Source of the DNA: Paractinoplanes pyxinae
Lineage (GTDB): Bacteria > Actinomycetota > Actinomycetes > Mycobacteriales > Micromonosporaceae
Reading direction: 5' to 3'
Assembly: GCF_026626335.1 (NCBI RefSeq)
Contig: NZ_JAPNTZ010000003.1
Location: 186,001 to 250,000, forward strand
Length of the DNA stretch: 64,000 nucleotides
The stretch's first letter is position 1, and each line of letters begins with the position of its first letter. A program made the position numbers and the translations under genes. The notes beneath the pieces were generated by a model that saw only the letters and a program-made list of their open reading frames with translations, did not search any database and was not told the origin of the DNA. Shown here one piece after another: positions 1 to 8,629 of the stretch.

Positions 1-397
1 CCAGTTTCGGGCCGACCGCTTGTGTCGACAGCACCGAGCCGCAGCGCTCGAGAATCCCGTCCAGTTCCCGGTTGAGCGCGTCGATCTGTTCTGTGGCACG
101 GGTATCGATCCCGTACAGGATGGCCGGGCGCAACGGCGTGCCGGCCTCGTCGGTCACGAGGACGCAGGGGCCCATGCCGCTCACACCGACGGCGGCGACC
201 GTGGTGCCGGCGGTCAATTCCTCGGCCAGGGAAACGAATTCGTGCCACCAGACGGACGCGTCCATCTCGACGTGACCCGGTTGCGGGCGGTCGACCTCGT
301 GCTCGCGCACCGCCAATCGCTTGACGACGCCGTCCTCGTCGACCAGGACGCCCTTGCTGCTCGACGTGCCGATGTCGACACCGAGGTAGAGGCTCAT
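1..397 (-). CDS. FGGY-family carbohydrate kinase, N-terminal part (cut by window edge)
   Basis: Only the first 132 residues lie in the window. The protein opens MSLYLGVDIGTSSSKGVLVD, the phosphate-1 loop of the FGGY sugar kinases (xylulose, glycerol, gluconate kinases), and continues with the typical GHVEMD and VGVSGMGP segments. It presumably phosphorylates the sugar imported by the upstream transporter, in the cytosol. Its ATG overlaps the stop of the LacI gene as ATGA, so it is translationally coupled as the last visible gene of the operon. The substrate cannot be decided because the sugar-binding half is outside the window. Confidence 0.85.
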   Translation of the reverse strand, partial: MSLYLGVDIGTSSSKGVLVDEDGVVKRLAVREHEVDRPQPGHVEMDASVWWHEFVSLAEELTAGTTVAAVGVSGMGPCVLVTDEAGTPLRPAILYGIDTRATEQIDALNRELDGILERCGSVLSTQAVGPKL

Positions 398-1362
398 TTC
401 AACTCCACTGCTCGCAGGACAACGGTTCGGGCCGGGCTGGTGTCGCCGCCGATGCGGTCCAGCAGCAGGGTGGCCGCGGCCTCGCCGAGCTCCCGCGCGG
501 GCACGTCGACGACCCGGATGCCGCGCCGGCCCAGGGAAGCGAACGGCAGGTCGCCGAACACGGCCAGGCCGAAGTCCGGAGTGTCGAGCCCGGCGTCGTG
601 CAGGGCGTCCAGGGCGCCGGCGGCCATCAGATTGTTGGCGACGACGGCGGCGTCCGGCGGGTCGGGCAGCTTGAGCAGGTCGGCCATGGCCAGCCGCCCA
701 CCTTCGACGCGGTAATCGGCGTACCGCAGAAGGTCGTCGAGATAGGCCGAGCCGGTGTGCCGGGTCGCCGCCTGCCGCCAGCCGGCCATCCGCAGCTGAG
801 CGGTCTCGACCGAACTGGGCCCGGTGATGCAGGCGACCCGCGTGAAACCGGCCGCGAACAACGATTCCGCGGCCGAACGGCCACCGGCCCGGTTGTCGAC
901 GGTGACCGCGTCGACGTCGGCCCGGGCCAGGCTGCGGTCGACCGCGACCACCGGCCTCTGATGGGCGACGAGCCGGCTGACGTCGCTGGCGTCGTCGGCC
1001 GGGGCCAGGATGACGCCCGCCATGTGTTCGGCGACGGCGATTTCCAGGTACGTGGCCTCGCGCTCCGGATCCTCGTCGGTGTTGCACAGGACGACGGAGT
1101 AACCGGCGGCGCTGGCCCGGTTCTCGACGCCGCGGGCCAGCGCGGTGAAGAACGGGTTCTCGATGTCCGGGATGATCAGCCCGATCACGGCCGAGCGCCG
1201 CCCCCGCAACCGGCTGGCGGTCCGGTTGGGGGTGAAGGCGAGCGCTTCGGCGGCGGCGCGCACAAGCCGCTCGGATTCGGCGGACACCTTGGCGCCGTTG
1301 AGAACGCGGCTGACCGTGGAGGTGGAGACGCCGGCTCGGGCCGCCACCTCGTAGATGGTCAC
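394..1362 (-). CDS. LacI-family transcriptional regulator (operon-internal copy)
   Basis: A 322-aa LacI/GalR repressor. An N-terminal helix-turn-helix (residues 2-24, TIYEVAARAGVSTSTVSRVL) is followed by the hinge region and a periplasmic-binding-protein-like effector domain starting near residue 55 (IGLIIPDIENPFF). A longer frame is open to 1653, but it runs through the upstream membrane-protein gene. The GTG at 1362 overlaps that gene's TGA (GTGA) and places the HTH at the very start, as usual for the family. It is a clear paralogue of the LacI at 5187-6149 (same IPDIENPFFTALARGVE block), probably sensing a related sugar. Encoded between transporter and kinase, it should be co-transcribed with its likely targets. 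Confidence 0.88.
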   Translation of the reverse strand: MTIYEVAARAGVSTSTVSRVLNGAKVSAESERLVRAAAEALAFTPNRTASRLRGRRSAVIGLIIPDIENPFFTALARGVENRASAAGYSVVLCNTDEDPEREATYLEIAVAEHMAGVILAPADDASDVSRLVAHQRPVVAVDRSLARADVDAVTVDNRAGGRSAAESLFAAGFTRVACITGPSSVETAQLRMAGWRQAATRHTGSAYLDDLLRYADYRVEGGRLAMADLLKLPDPPDAAVVANNLMAAGALDALHDAGLDTPDFGLAVFGDLPFASLGRRGIRVVDVPARELGEAAATLLLDRIGGDTSPARTVVLRAVELK

Positions 1363-1949
1363 CACGCTTGGCTCTGCCGGGCGTCGATCTCGGTCAGCAG
1401 ATTCGTGGTCTGCCGAGCTGCGACGGTCAGCAGAAGCGGCGCGGCCACCAGGGCCAGCACCCCGGCCGAAGCCACGGCGGCGAAACCGGTCAGCACCGTC
1501 AGCCCCGTCAGGGTGAGCGCCCACGAGGGGCGGTACGCGGCGAGGATGGCCCCGCCGCGCACCGCCGTCAGGCCGCGCCTGCCCCGAACCGCACCGTAGG
1601 CGAGCGCGAACGGCCCGACGATCACCACGGCCGCCGCCGGCAGCACACCCCACGGAGTGAGCAGCGCCGGCCCGGCGACCGACAACAACAACGCCAGCAC
1701 CGGATCCGGCCGGCCGAGTCTGCCCCGCTGCCCGTCGGCCACCCCGGCGGCGAAGGCGGCCACGGAGGTGAGGGCCAGCATCAGCGGCAGCACGGTGACT
1801 GCGGCGAGCCAGCGCGGGGCGCCGGACAGCAGCGCGGTGGCCAGCGGGGCGGAGGACAGCAGGGTCAGCGCGCCCGCGACCAACGTACGGGGAAGCTCGT
1901 GCCAGAACGCCGTGGCGCCGGACCAGGTCTCTTTGACCAGAACATCCAT
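1359..1949 (-). CDS. Small polytopic membrane protein, possibly YesL/DUF624-like
   Basis: A 196-aa protein with about five or six hydrophobic segments (near residues 20-45, 48-70, 85-100, 103-120, 140-178) and an N-terminal Trp-rich amphipathic stretch. Small membrane proteins of the YesL type often sit beside carbohydrate ABC permeases in Gram-positives, and the position here fits. The sequence match is only a resemblance and I would not assign a function. Its ATG lies 10 bp after the permease stop and its TGA overlaps the LacI GTG, so it belongs to the operon. Confidence 0.55.
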   Translation of the reverse strand: MDVLVKETWSGATAFWHELPRTLVAGALTLLSSAPLATALLSGAPRWLAAVTVLPLMLALTSVAAFAAGVADGQRGRLGRPDPVLALLLSVAGPALLTPWGVLPAAAVVIVGPFALAYGAVRGRRGLTAVRGGAILAAYRPSWALTLTGLTVLTGFAAVASAGVLALVAAPLLLTVAARQTTNLLTEIDARQSQAW

Positions 1950-1959
1950 GAAGGCCTCC

Positions 1960-2787
1960 TCAGAGCTTGAGACCGCTGGACGCGATCGACTGCACGATGT
2001 AGCGCTGGGCGGCCAGGAACACGATGAGCACCGGGCCGATGGCCATCGCGATGCCGGCCGCGATCGTGCCCAGCGAGCCGGTGGAGAAGCGGCCGGCCAG
2101 CAGCACCAGGCCCACCGGCAGGGTCTGCCGCTCGGTGTCGCTGATCATGACGAGCGGCAGCAGCAGGTCGTTCCACCAGTACGTGAAGCACAGGATGCCC
2201 AGCGTGGCGATCGACGGACCGGACAGCGGCAGGATGACCCGGGCGAAGGTGCGGAAGTGCCCGGCGCCGTCGAGCTTGGCGGCCTCCTCCAACTCGTACG
2301 GCAATGCCAGGAAGTGCTGGCGGAGCAGGAAGATGCCGAAGCCGCTGAAGATCCCGGGGAGGATCAGCGACCACAGGGTGTTGGTCAGGCCGAGCTTCGA
2401 CATGACCAGGAACAGCGGCACGATCGTCACCTGGATCGGGATCATCAGCGAGCCGATGACGACTGCGAACAGGACGCCCTTGCCGCGGAAACGCAAGCGG
2501 GCGAACGCGTACGCGGCGGTAGCGCACGTGACGATCTGGGCCGCCGTGACCGTGGTCGAGACGACGATCGAGTTGGTGAAGAACCGGAAGTACGGCACCT
2601 GGTCGGTGACCCGGCCGAAGTTGGCGCCGGTGAGGTTGGCCGGCTCGAAGGTGGGCGGCAGCTTGTAGAGCTCCGCGTCCGAGGCCGAGAAGGCGCCCCG
2701 GAAGATCCAGAGGAACGGTGCGGTGATGGCGAGGGCGGCGATCGCGAGGATCACGAACGTGGCCACTCGGCTGAGGGTGCGGCTCAT
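1960..2787 (-). CDS. Carbohydrate ABC transporter permease, MalG type
   Basis: A 275-aa inner-membrane permease with six predicted membrane spans. The cytoplasmic EAA loop (ELEEAAKLDGAGHFRTFARV, about residues 165-184) docks the ATPase, and the C-terminus SGLKL is typical of CUT1 MalG-like subunits. The ATG at 2787 overlaps the stop of the partner permease (ATGA). The frame is open further upstream, but that part is the partner permease in another frame. Together with the MalF-like and binding-protein genes it forms an ATP-driven sugar importer. No ATPase gene is present, as is common in actinobacteria that share one MsiK/MsmK-type ATPase. Confidence 0.93.
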   Translation of the reverse strand: MSRTLSRVATFVILAIAALAITAPFLWIFRGAFSASDAELYKLPPTFEPANLTGANFGRVTDQVPYFRFFTNSIVVSTTVTAAQIVTCATAAYAFARLRFRGKGVLFAVVIGSLMIPIQVTIVPLFLVMSKLGLTNTLWSLILPGIFSGFGIFLLRQHFLALPYELEEAAKLDGAGHFRTFARVILPLSGPSIATLGILCFTYWWNDLLLPLVMISDTERQTLPVGLVLLAGRFSTGSLGTIAAGIAMAIGPVLIVFLAAQRYIVQSIASSGLKL

Positions 2788-3719
2788 TCGTAGAACGTCC
2801 ATCTGCGCGAGAACCGGAACTGGACGGCGGTCAGCACGATCAGCACGAGCATGAACGTGATGCCGATGGCGGAGGCGTAGCCGAGGTCGAAGTCGCCGAA
2901 CGCCCGGTCGTAGAGGTATTCGACGATCGTCCGGCTGGCGTCGCCCGGACCGCCCTGGGTGAGCACCCGCGGCTCGGCGAAGATCTGGAACGAGTTGATG
3001 GTGTTGATGACGACCAGGAAAAAGATGGTCGGCGACAGCATCGGGAACGTGATGCGCCAGAACCTCGTCCAGGCGTTGGCCCCGTCGACGATCGCGGCCT
3101 CCTTCAGCTGGTCCGGAATCGCCTGCAGGCCGGCGATGTAGACAAGGATCGAGAAGCCGATCGTCTTCCACGAGTTCACGATGATGATCGAGATGGGCGC
3201 CCACACCGACGAGCCGAGCCAGTCGATGCGGTCGATCCCGAGCCCGCCGAGTAGATAGTTGACCAGCCCGAGGTCCTTGTTGAGCAGGAACCGCCAGATC
3301 AGCGCGACGGCGGCCGCCGAGACGACGAACGGGAACAGGAACGACAACCGGAACACCCCGCGCAGCCACCGGGGCATGCGCGTTTCCAGCAGTACGGCGA
3401 GCAGCAACCCGAGGACGACGTTGATCGCGAGGATGGCCAGGGCCATGTACACGGTCGAGCCGTAGACGCGCAGCAGACGCTCATCGGTGAACAACCGCTC
3501 GAAGTTGTCGAGCCCGACGAACGTGCCGTCGCTGAGCAGGTTCCAGTCGTAGAAGCTCAGGTAGAGCACGCCCAGCGTGGGGGCCAGCACGAAGATCACG
3601 AAGGTGACGATCGAGGGGGACAGGAACGCGAGCGCCGCGAGTCCGTCCTTGCGCTTCCCAGGGGTGGCCCCCCGGCCCGGAGCCGGGGGAGCCTGACGTT
3701 CGGTCATGAGAGTGGCCAT
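2784..3719 (-). CDS. Carbohydrate ABC transporter permease, MalF type
   Basis: A 311-aa permease with six membrane spans preceded by a cytoplasmic basic N-terminus. The EAA motif is QLKEAAIVDGANAWTRFWRI (about residues 205-224). Three starts are possible: TTG 3734 (inside the binding-protein gene), ATG 3719 and ATG 3707. I chose 3719, which begins directly after the binding-protein stop codon. It pairs with the MalG-like subunit, to which it is coupled by a 4-bp overlap. Confidence 0.9.
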   Translation of the reverse strand: MATLMTERQAPPAPGRGATPGKRKDGLAALAFLSPSIVTFVIFVLAPTLGVLYLSFYDWNLLSDGTFVGLDNFERLFTDERLLRVYGSTVYMALAILAINVVLGLLLAVLLETRMPRWLRGVFRLSFLFPFVVSAAAVALIWRFLLNKDLGLVNYLLGGLGIDRIDWLGSSVWAPISIIIVNSWKTIGFSILVYIAGLQAIPDQLKEAAIVDGANAWTRFWRITFPMLSPTIFFLVVINTINSFQIFAEPRVLTQGGPGDASRTIVEYLYDRAFGDFDLGYASAIGITFMLVLIVLTAVQFRFSRRWTFYE

Positions 3720-3720
3720 C

Positions 3721-5037
3721 TCAGCAGGTGACAATGCTGCTCAGTTCACCCTGCATGTTCTTGAGGCCGTCGGAGACACTCGCCTCGCCGGCGAAGATCA
3801 GCTGAAGGTGACGCAGGACTGTCGACTCGAAGGCGCTGTACTTGGCCGGCGCCGGGTAGGGCACGAGCGTCGGCTGCTTGTCGATGCTGTCGTAGTAGAG
3901 GTCGGAGTTCGCGGGCGGGACGCCGACCTTCGAGATGGTCTGGGCCAGCGAGCGGCGCGAGGGGATGGAGTCGCCGGGCTTCTCGGGCGTGCCCACGTAC
4001 TGCTTCTCGATCTCCTCGCTGACCGTGAACTTCTGGTATTCCCAAGCCAGATCGGGGTTCTTGGACGACTTGAGGATCGGATAGCCGGCGCCGCCGAAGA
4101 CCGTCTTGTACGTGTCGCCCTTCGGGTACTGCTGGATGTCGAACGCCTTGAAGCCGGCCGGCAGGAACGTGCCGATCGGCCAGCGGCCGGCGCCGAACAT
4201 GGCCACCTGACCGTTCTGGAAGCGGGTGAACACGTCGCTCATCGGCATCGGCGCGGGCGAGACGCCGTCGGTGATCAGCTTGCGCAGGAACGAGACGGCC
4301 TTGGTGACCTGCGGCGTGTCGGCCGTCGCGGAGCACACGTCGTCGCTGGTCAGGTTGCCGTTCGCGTTGGCCACCCAGGGCATGATGCCGGGGAAGATCT
4401 CGTTGCTGGCCCAGGTGAAGCCGTACGTGTCGGGCTTGCCGTCCTTGTTGGTGTCAGTGGTCAGCTTCTTGGCCGTGGCCTCGAAGTCGGCCCAGGTCCA
4501 GTCGGCCTTGGGCGGCTCGACACCGGCCTTCTTGAACACGTCGGTGTTGTAGTAGACGACCATGTTGTTCCAGCCGTAGGTGAGCGTGACGACGTCGCCC
4601 TTGACCGTGAAGCCGTCGATCAGGCCCTGCGCGATGTCGCCGGTGATCGCCTTGGCGTCGGCGTCCTTGTCCAGATACTCGTTGATCGGCCGGACGAGGT
4701 TGTTCGCGTGCACGAACTGGGCGCCCTCACCCGAGATGACCATCAGGTCGGGCCGCTTGCCCGAGGCGATCAGCGTGGCCACGTTGGCGTAGTAGGTGCC
4801 CCAGTTCTCGCCGGTGACCGGGGTGAGCGTCACCGTGGTGCCGGCGTTGGCCGCCATGAAGGCGTCGGCCGTGGCCTTGTTGCCGGTCTCGGCGGCCGGG
4901 CCGTAGTTCCAGTAGACGATCTCGAGCGACTTGTCGCCGCCGCCCGCGGCTTCGTCGTTCGAGCAAGCGGTGATGGACGAGACCGCGAGCGCGGCGACCG
5001 CGCCTGCCGTCGCGAGCTTTCGTAACGAGGTGTTCAT
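3721..5037 (-). CDS. Extracellular sugar-binding lipoprotein of the ABC transporter
   Basis: A 438-aa solute-binding protein. The first 25 residues are a lipoprotein signal with lipobox SITAC (Cys about residue 25), followed by a family-1 extracellular solute-binding fold (LEIVYWNYGPAAETGNKATA, then GQVAMFGAGRWPIGTF near residue 280). It should be lipid-anchored outside the membrane and deliver sugar to the permeases encoded next. The frame is open beyond the chosen ATG but runs through non-coding leader and the neighbouring LacI gene, and the signal peptide fixes the start. The gene leads the operon. Its promoter contains the GAAATCGATTTC operator. Confidence 0.94.
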   Translation of the reverse strand: MNTSLRKLATAGAVAALAVSSITACSNDEAAGGGDKSLEIVYWNYGPAAETGNKATADAFMAANAGTTVTLTPVTGENWGTYYANVATLIASGKRPDLMVISGEGAQFVHANNLVRPINEYLDKDADAKAITGDIAQGLIDGFTVKGDVVTLTYGWNNMVVYYNTDVFKKAGVEPPKADWTWADFEATAKKLTTDTNKDGKPDTYGFTWASNEIFPGIMPWVANANGNLTSDDVCSATADTPQVTKAVSFLRKLITDGVSPAPMPMSDVFTRFQNGQVAMFGAGRWPIGTFLPAGFKAFDIQQYPKGDTYKTVFGGAGYPILKSSKNPDLAWEYQKFTVSEEIEKQYVGTPEKPGDSIPSRRSLAQTISKVGVPPANSDLYYDSIDKQPTLVPYPAPAKYSAFESTVLRHLQLIFAGEASVSDGLKNMQGELSSIVTC

Positions 5038-5091
5038 GAGCCTGCGTCCCTCTCGAATTGGGAGCGGAATAGAGGCGGTGCGGTGCGCCAC

Positions 5092-5120
5092 AGTGAAGTC
5101 CAAGAAATCGATTTCGTCAA
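5092..5120 (-). promoter_or_regulatory. Promoter of the sugar ABC operon with LacI-type operator
   Basis: On the minus strand, TTGACG (5115-5120) and TTCACT (5092-5097) are separated by 17 bp, a plausible -35/-10 pair. The perfect palindrome GAAATCGATTTC (5104-5115) fills most of the spacer and touches the -35 box, so a bound LacI protein would block polymerase. The same 12-mer recurs at 6196-6207. Confidence 0.7.
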
Positions 5121-5186
5121 GGTCTCGGCTTTCTCCGGCCGGTAGCGCCCTGATCAGGGGAGTTGCACCTGGGATCGATTGCAGTC

Positions 5187-6149
5187 TCAGGCCAATTCGG
5201 CGCGCAGGACGACCGTACGAGGGGGCTGGGCGTCGCCGCCGATCCGCTCCAGCAGCATGGTCGCCGCGGTGGTGCCGAGGTGCCGCGCAGGCAGCCTGAC
5301 CTGCACAACTGCCGGCGGCGTGAGGAACATGAAGGGCAGCTCGCCGACCACGGCCAGCCCGAACCGGGCCGGGTCGACGCCGGCCTCGACCACCGCCTGC
5401 AGGGCGCCCACGCCCATCAGGTTGTTCGTGGTGAGCACCGCCTCGGGCGGCTCGGGCAGGGCCAGCAGGTGCCGCATCGCCGCGTGGCCACCGTCGGCGC
5501 GGAAGTTCGCGTGCTGCAGGTAGCCCTCCGGGATGGCCGCCCGGCGCGCGGTCATGACCTGCCGCCAGCCCAGGAACCTGTCCTCGGTCGACTCGATGCC
5601 GACCGGCCCGGCGATGCAGGCGATCCGCCGGTGCCCGGCGTCGAACAGCGCCGTGGTGGCCGCGATGCCGGCCGCCCGGTTGTCCACCTTGACCGCGTCG
5701 ACCGGGTACGGCGTGGTGCGGTCGACCGCCACCACCGGGCTGCCCAGCGAGGCGATCGCGCCCAGGTCGGCCTCGTCCGAGGCGGGGGCCAGGATCACGC
5801 CGGCCATCTGCTCGGACGCGGCGATCTGCAGGTAGCGCAGCTCCTTGCCGGGATCGTCGTCGGTGTTGCACAGCACGACCGAGAAGCCCGACTCCTGCGC
5901 CTTGTCCTCGACGCCGCGGGCCAGCGCGGTGAAGAACGGGTTCTCGATGTCGGGGATGAGCAGGGCGACCACCTCGGAGCTCTGCTTGCGCAGGCGGCGG
6001 GCGGTCTTGTTGGGCGTGAAGGCCAGTTTGGCGGCGGCCTCGCGGACCGCTCGCTGCTTCTCCGGCGACACGGTGTTGCCGTTGAAGACGCGCGAGACGG
6101 TCGCGGGTGAGACGCCGGCGAGCGCCGCAACCTCGTAGATCGTGGCCAT
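5187..6149 (-). CDS. LacI-family transcriptional regulator (likely master of the locus)
   Basis: A 320-aa LacI/GalR repressor. The HTH is at residues 2-24 (TIYEVAALAGVSPATVSRVF) and the effector-binding domain runs from about residue 58 (VVALLIPDIENPFF). It lies between two promoters carrying the same operator, upstream of the sugar operon and divergent from the GH116 gene, which makes it the best candidate for the protein that binds them. Its own start is about 45 bp from the operator at 6195-6208, so autoregulation is also possible. About half its residues match the paralogue at 394-1362. Confidence 0.92.
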   Translation of the reverse strand: MATIYEVAALAGVSPATVSRVFNGNTVSPEKQRAVREAAAKLAFTPNKTARRLRKQSSEVVALLIPDIENPFFTALARGVEDKAQESGFSVVLCNTDDDPGKELRYLQIAASEQMAGVILAPASDEADLGAIASLGSPVVAVDRTTPYPVDAVKVDNRAAGIAATTALFDAGHRRIACIAGPVGIESTEDRFLGWRQVMTARRAAIPEGYLQHANFRADGGHAAMRHLLALPEPPEAVLTTNNLMGVGALQAVVEAGVDPARFGLAVVGELPFMFLTPPAVVQVRLPARHLGTTAATMLLERIGGDAQPPRTVVLRAELA

Positions 6150-6162
6150 GGGCTCACCCTAG

Positions 6163-6208
6163 TTGACAGTCCGTGAGCTTCGATCTACCTTCGCTGAAAT
6201 CGATTTCA
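6163..6208 (+). promoter_or_regulatory. Promoter and operator of the GH116 gene
   Basis: TTGACA (6163-6168) and TACCTT (6186-6191), 17 bp apart, form a near-consensus housekeeping promoter. The 14-bp perfect palindrome TGAAATCGATTTCA (6195-6208) covers the expected transcription start. A Shine-Dalgarno GGAGGT at 6215-6220 precedes the ATG at 6226. Its 12-bp core is identical to the operator in the sugar-operon promoter, tying the hydrolase and the transporter into one regulon. Confidence 0.75.
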
Positions 6209-6225
6209 TCATCTGGAGGTCCTGG

Positions 6226-8592
6226 ATGCGGTTCACCGGAGACGCGCGGCGCGCGGTGGCGTTCCCGCTCGGCGGGTTCGGCACCGGGCAGGTGGCGCTG
6301 TGCGGGGACGGTGCGCTGCGGCAGTGGCAGCTGCACGGGTTGCCCAACCACCACGCGCTGCTGCCCGACAGCTTCTTCGCGTTGCGCGTCTCGTCGCTCG
6401 AACCGCCGGCCGATGTTGTCCGTCTGCTGCAGTCCGAACCGCCCGCGTACACGCCGGCGCCCAACGTCTCCGACGGCGTCTACTCGGCGCCGGATCGGCG
6501 GTGGCCGCTCGTCGAGAACACTACGTTCGAAGCGGCCTACCCGTTCGCGACCGTCGACTATCACGACTCCGCGCTGCCGGTGGCGGTCACGCTCGAGGCG
6601 CACACGCCGTTCGTGCCGCTCGACGTCGACGCCAGTTCGCTGCCGCTCGTGCGGTACCGCTTCACGATCCGCAACGACAGCACCGAGTTCCGGCACGGGT
6701 TCTTGCTGGGCGCGCTGCAGAACGCGGCCGGCTGGGACGGCGTGACGCCCATGGACGGCACGCGCGGTGCCGGCTACGGCGGCAACGTCAACCGGCTGCT
6801 GCGACGGCCGGGGCAGAGCGGCGTGCTCATGGACAACCCGAGCCTGGCCGAGGACGATCCGGCCGCGGGCGAGATGCTGCTGTGGACCGACGCGCCGGCG
6901 GCGGTGCTGCCGCGGGCGTACGACGCGGAGGCCCTGCTGCGCTGGGTCGAGACCTTGCGGCTGACCGCTCCGACCCAGCTCGGCGACTTCTCGTCGGCGG
7001 CTCTGCGCGCCGCCCTGCGCGACGGCGCGTCGCCGATGCGGGCGCCGGTCGGGCCGAGCCCGGCCGGGCACACGTGGGACGCGGGGCTGGCGGCCGCTTT
7101 CGCGCTCGAGCCGGGGGAGTCCACGACCATCGACATCGTGCACGCGTGGTGGTTCCCCAACCGGTACGCGGATTTCGACCGCTTCGGGCCGCAGCAGCAC
7201 TACGGGCCGGCGCGGTTCTGGGTCGGCAACCACTACGCGACGCGCTTCGGCGGGGCGGTCGACGTGCTCGACTCGTACCTGCTGCACCGCGACGAGCTCG
7301 ACGCTTCGTCCCGCGCCTGGGCGGAGGCGGTGACCACGAGCGACCTGCCGGAACCGTTGCGCGACACGATCGCGGCCCAACCCTCCCTCGTACGGTCCCC
7401 GAGCATCTTCCGTACGGCGGACGGCCGGACGTTCGCTTTCGAGGGCGCGCTCGGGGCGTCCACGCGCAACTGGAACGGCGATGCCGGTGGTTCCTGTCCG
7501 CTCAACTGCAACCATGTGCTCAATTACGAGCAGGCGTTGTCGCGGCTGTTCCCGTCGGTGGGGCGGGACATGCGCGAGACCGAATTCCTGATCCAGGGCG
7601 CGGACGGGTCGATCCCGCACCGCGTGGTGCTGCCGCTCTACCTGCCGCAACTGCACGGGGTGCCGATCGGCGGGCCGGTTAAACCGGCGCTCGACGGGAT
7701 GCTGGGGGCGGTGCTCAAGACGTACCGCTCGGTGCTCGACGGCGCCGGCGATGAGTGGTTGCGCGACCAGTGGTTGTCGCTTCGCCGGCTGATGATGCAC
7801 GTTTCTGAGCGTTGGGCGTCGGATGACGGCGTTCTGCGCGGAGAACAGCCGGTCACGTACGACATCGCGCTGCACGGACCGAACATGTTCGTCGGTGCGC
7901 TGTGGCTGGCGGCCCTGCGGGCGATGTCGGCCTGCGCGGCTCGGCTGGGGGAGCCGGACCCGTACGCCGACGTCTTCGCCAAGGCGGCCAAGGCGTACGA
8001 CGAACTGCTGTGGAACGGCGAGTTCTACGGCCAGTCCTCGACCGGTGAGGCGTACGACTTCGGGCCTGGCTGCCTGTCCGATCAGCTGCTCGGCCAGTGG
8101 TGGGCCCACGAACTGGGGCTCGGGCATCTGCTGCCGGCCGACCGGGTGCGGCAGGCTCTGCGCTCGATCGTCCGACACAACCTGCGTACGGGGTTCGAGC
8201 CGCACGGCTACCGGTCGTTCGCCGACGGCGGCGAGACGGGGCTGGTCGTGTGCAGCTGGCCGCACGGGGGCCGTCCGGCCGTGCCGCTGCGCTACTGCGA
8301 CGAGGTGTGGACGGGCGTCGAGTACCAGGTCGCCGCGCACTGCTTCTACGAGGGTCTGGACGACGAGGGGCTGGCCATCGTGCGTGGGGTGCGCGAGCGG
8401 TACGACGGCACCCGCCGCAATCCGTTCAACGAAATCGAGTGCGGCGACCATTACGTACGGGCCATGGCCGGCTGGTCGCTGCTGAGCGCGTGGACGTCGG
8501 GCGGCCGCCCCGGCCGATTCCCTTACGTGGCCGGAAATTCGTGGGGCACGATGACCGTGGCCGAGGACGGTTCTGTCGTACGGGGGGTCTAA
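6226..8592 (+). CDS. GH116-family beta-glycosidase (GBA2/glucosylceramidase-like)
   Basis: A 788-aa cytosolic glycoside hydrolase without signal peptide. The N-terminal domain (GGFGTGQVALCGDG, residues about 12-25) and the (alpha/alpha)6 catalytic domain from about residue 420 match the GBA2/DUF608 family. By family comparison the nucleophile should be E540 (GEQPVTYDI context) and the acid/base D692 (YCDEVWTGVEYQV); both are present. Family members act on beta-glucosides, beta-xylosides or glucosylceramide, and I cannot choose between them. A longer frame starts at 6163, but the RBS and the promoter geometry support ATG 6226. The shared operator suggests it hydrolyses the imported oligosaccharide inside the cell. 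Confidence 0.88.
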   Translation: MRFTGDARRAVAFPLGGFGTGQVALCGDGALRQWQLHGLPNHHALLPDSFFALRVSSLEPPADVVRLLQSEPPAYTPAPNVSDGVYSAPDRRWPLVENTTFEAAYPFATVDYHDSALPVAVTLEAHTPFVPLDVDASSLPLVRYRFTIRNDSTEFRHGFLLGALQNAAGWDGVTPMDGTRGAGYGGNVNRLLRRPGQSGVLMDNPSLAEDDPAAGEMLLWTDAPAAVLPRAYDAEALLRWVETLRLTAPTQLGDFSSAALRAALRDGASPMRAPVGPSPAGHTWDAGLAAAFALEPGESTTIDIVHAWWFPNRYADFDRFGPQQHYGPARFWVGNHYATRFGGAVDVLDSYLLHRDELDASSRAWAEAVTTSDLPEPLRDTIAAQPSLVRSPSIFRTADGRTFAFEGALGASTRNWNGDAGGSCPLNCNHVLNYEQALSRLFPSVGRDMRETEFLIQGADGSIPHRVVLPLYLPQLHGVPIGGPVKPALDGMLGAVLKTYRSVLDGAGDEWLRDQWLSLRRLMMHVSERWASDDGVLRGEQPVTYDIALHGPNMFVGALWLAALRAMSACAARLGEPDPYADVFAKAAKAYDELLWNGEFYGQSSTGEAYDFGPGCLSDQLLGQWWAHELGLGHLLPADRVRQALRSIVRHNLRTGFEPHGYRSFADGGETGLVVCSWPHGGRPAVPLRYCDEVWTGVEYQVAAHCFYEGLDDEGLAIVRGVRERYDGTRRNPFNEIECGDHYVRAMAGWSLLSAWTSGGRPGRFPYVAGNSWGTMTVAEDGSVVRGV

Positions 8593-8629
8593 GGTCCCTG
8601 CCGATCACCATCGACGGGGAGGAATCGCC

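Noticed and set aside
1363..1653. Extended start of the first LacI gene
   Set aside because: The extra residues overlap the membrane-protein gene and place the HTH 100 residues inside the protein, contrary to the family.
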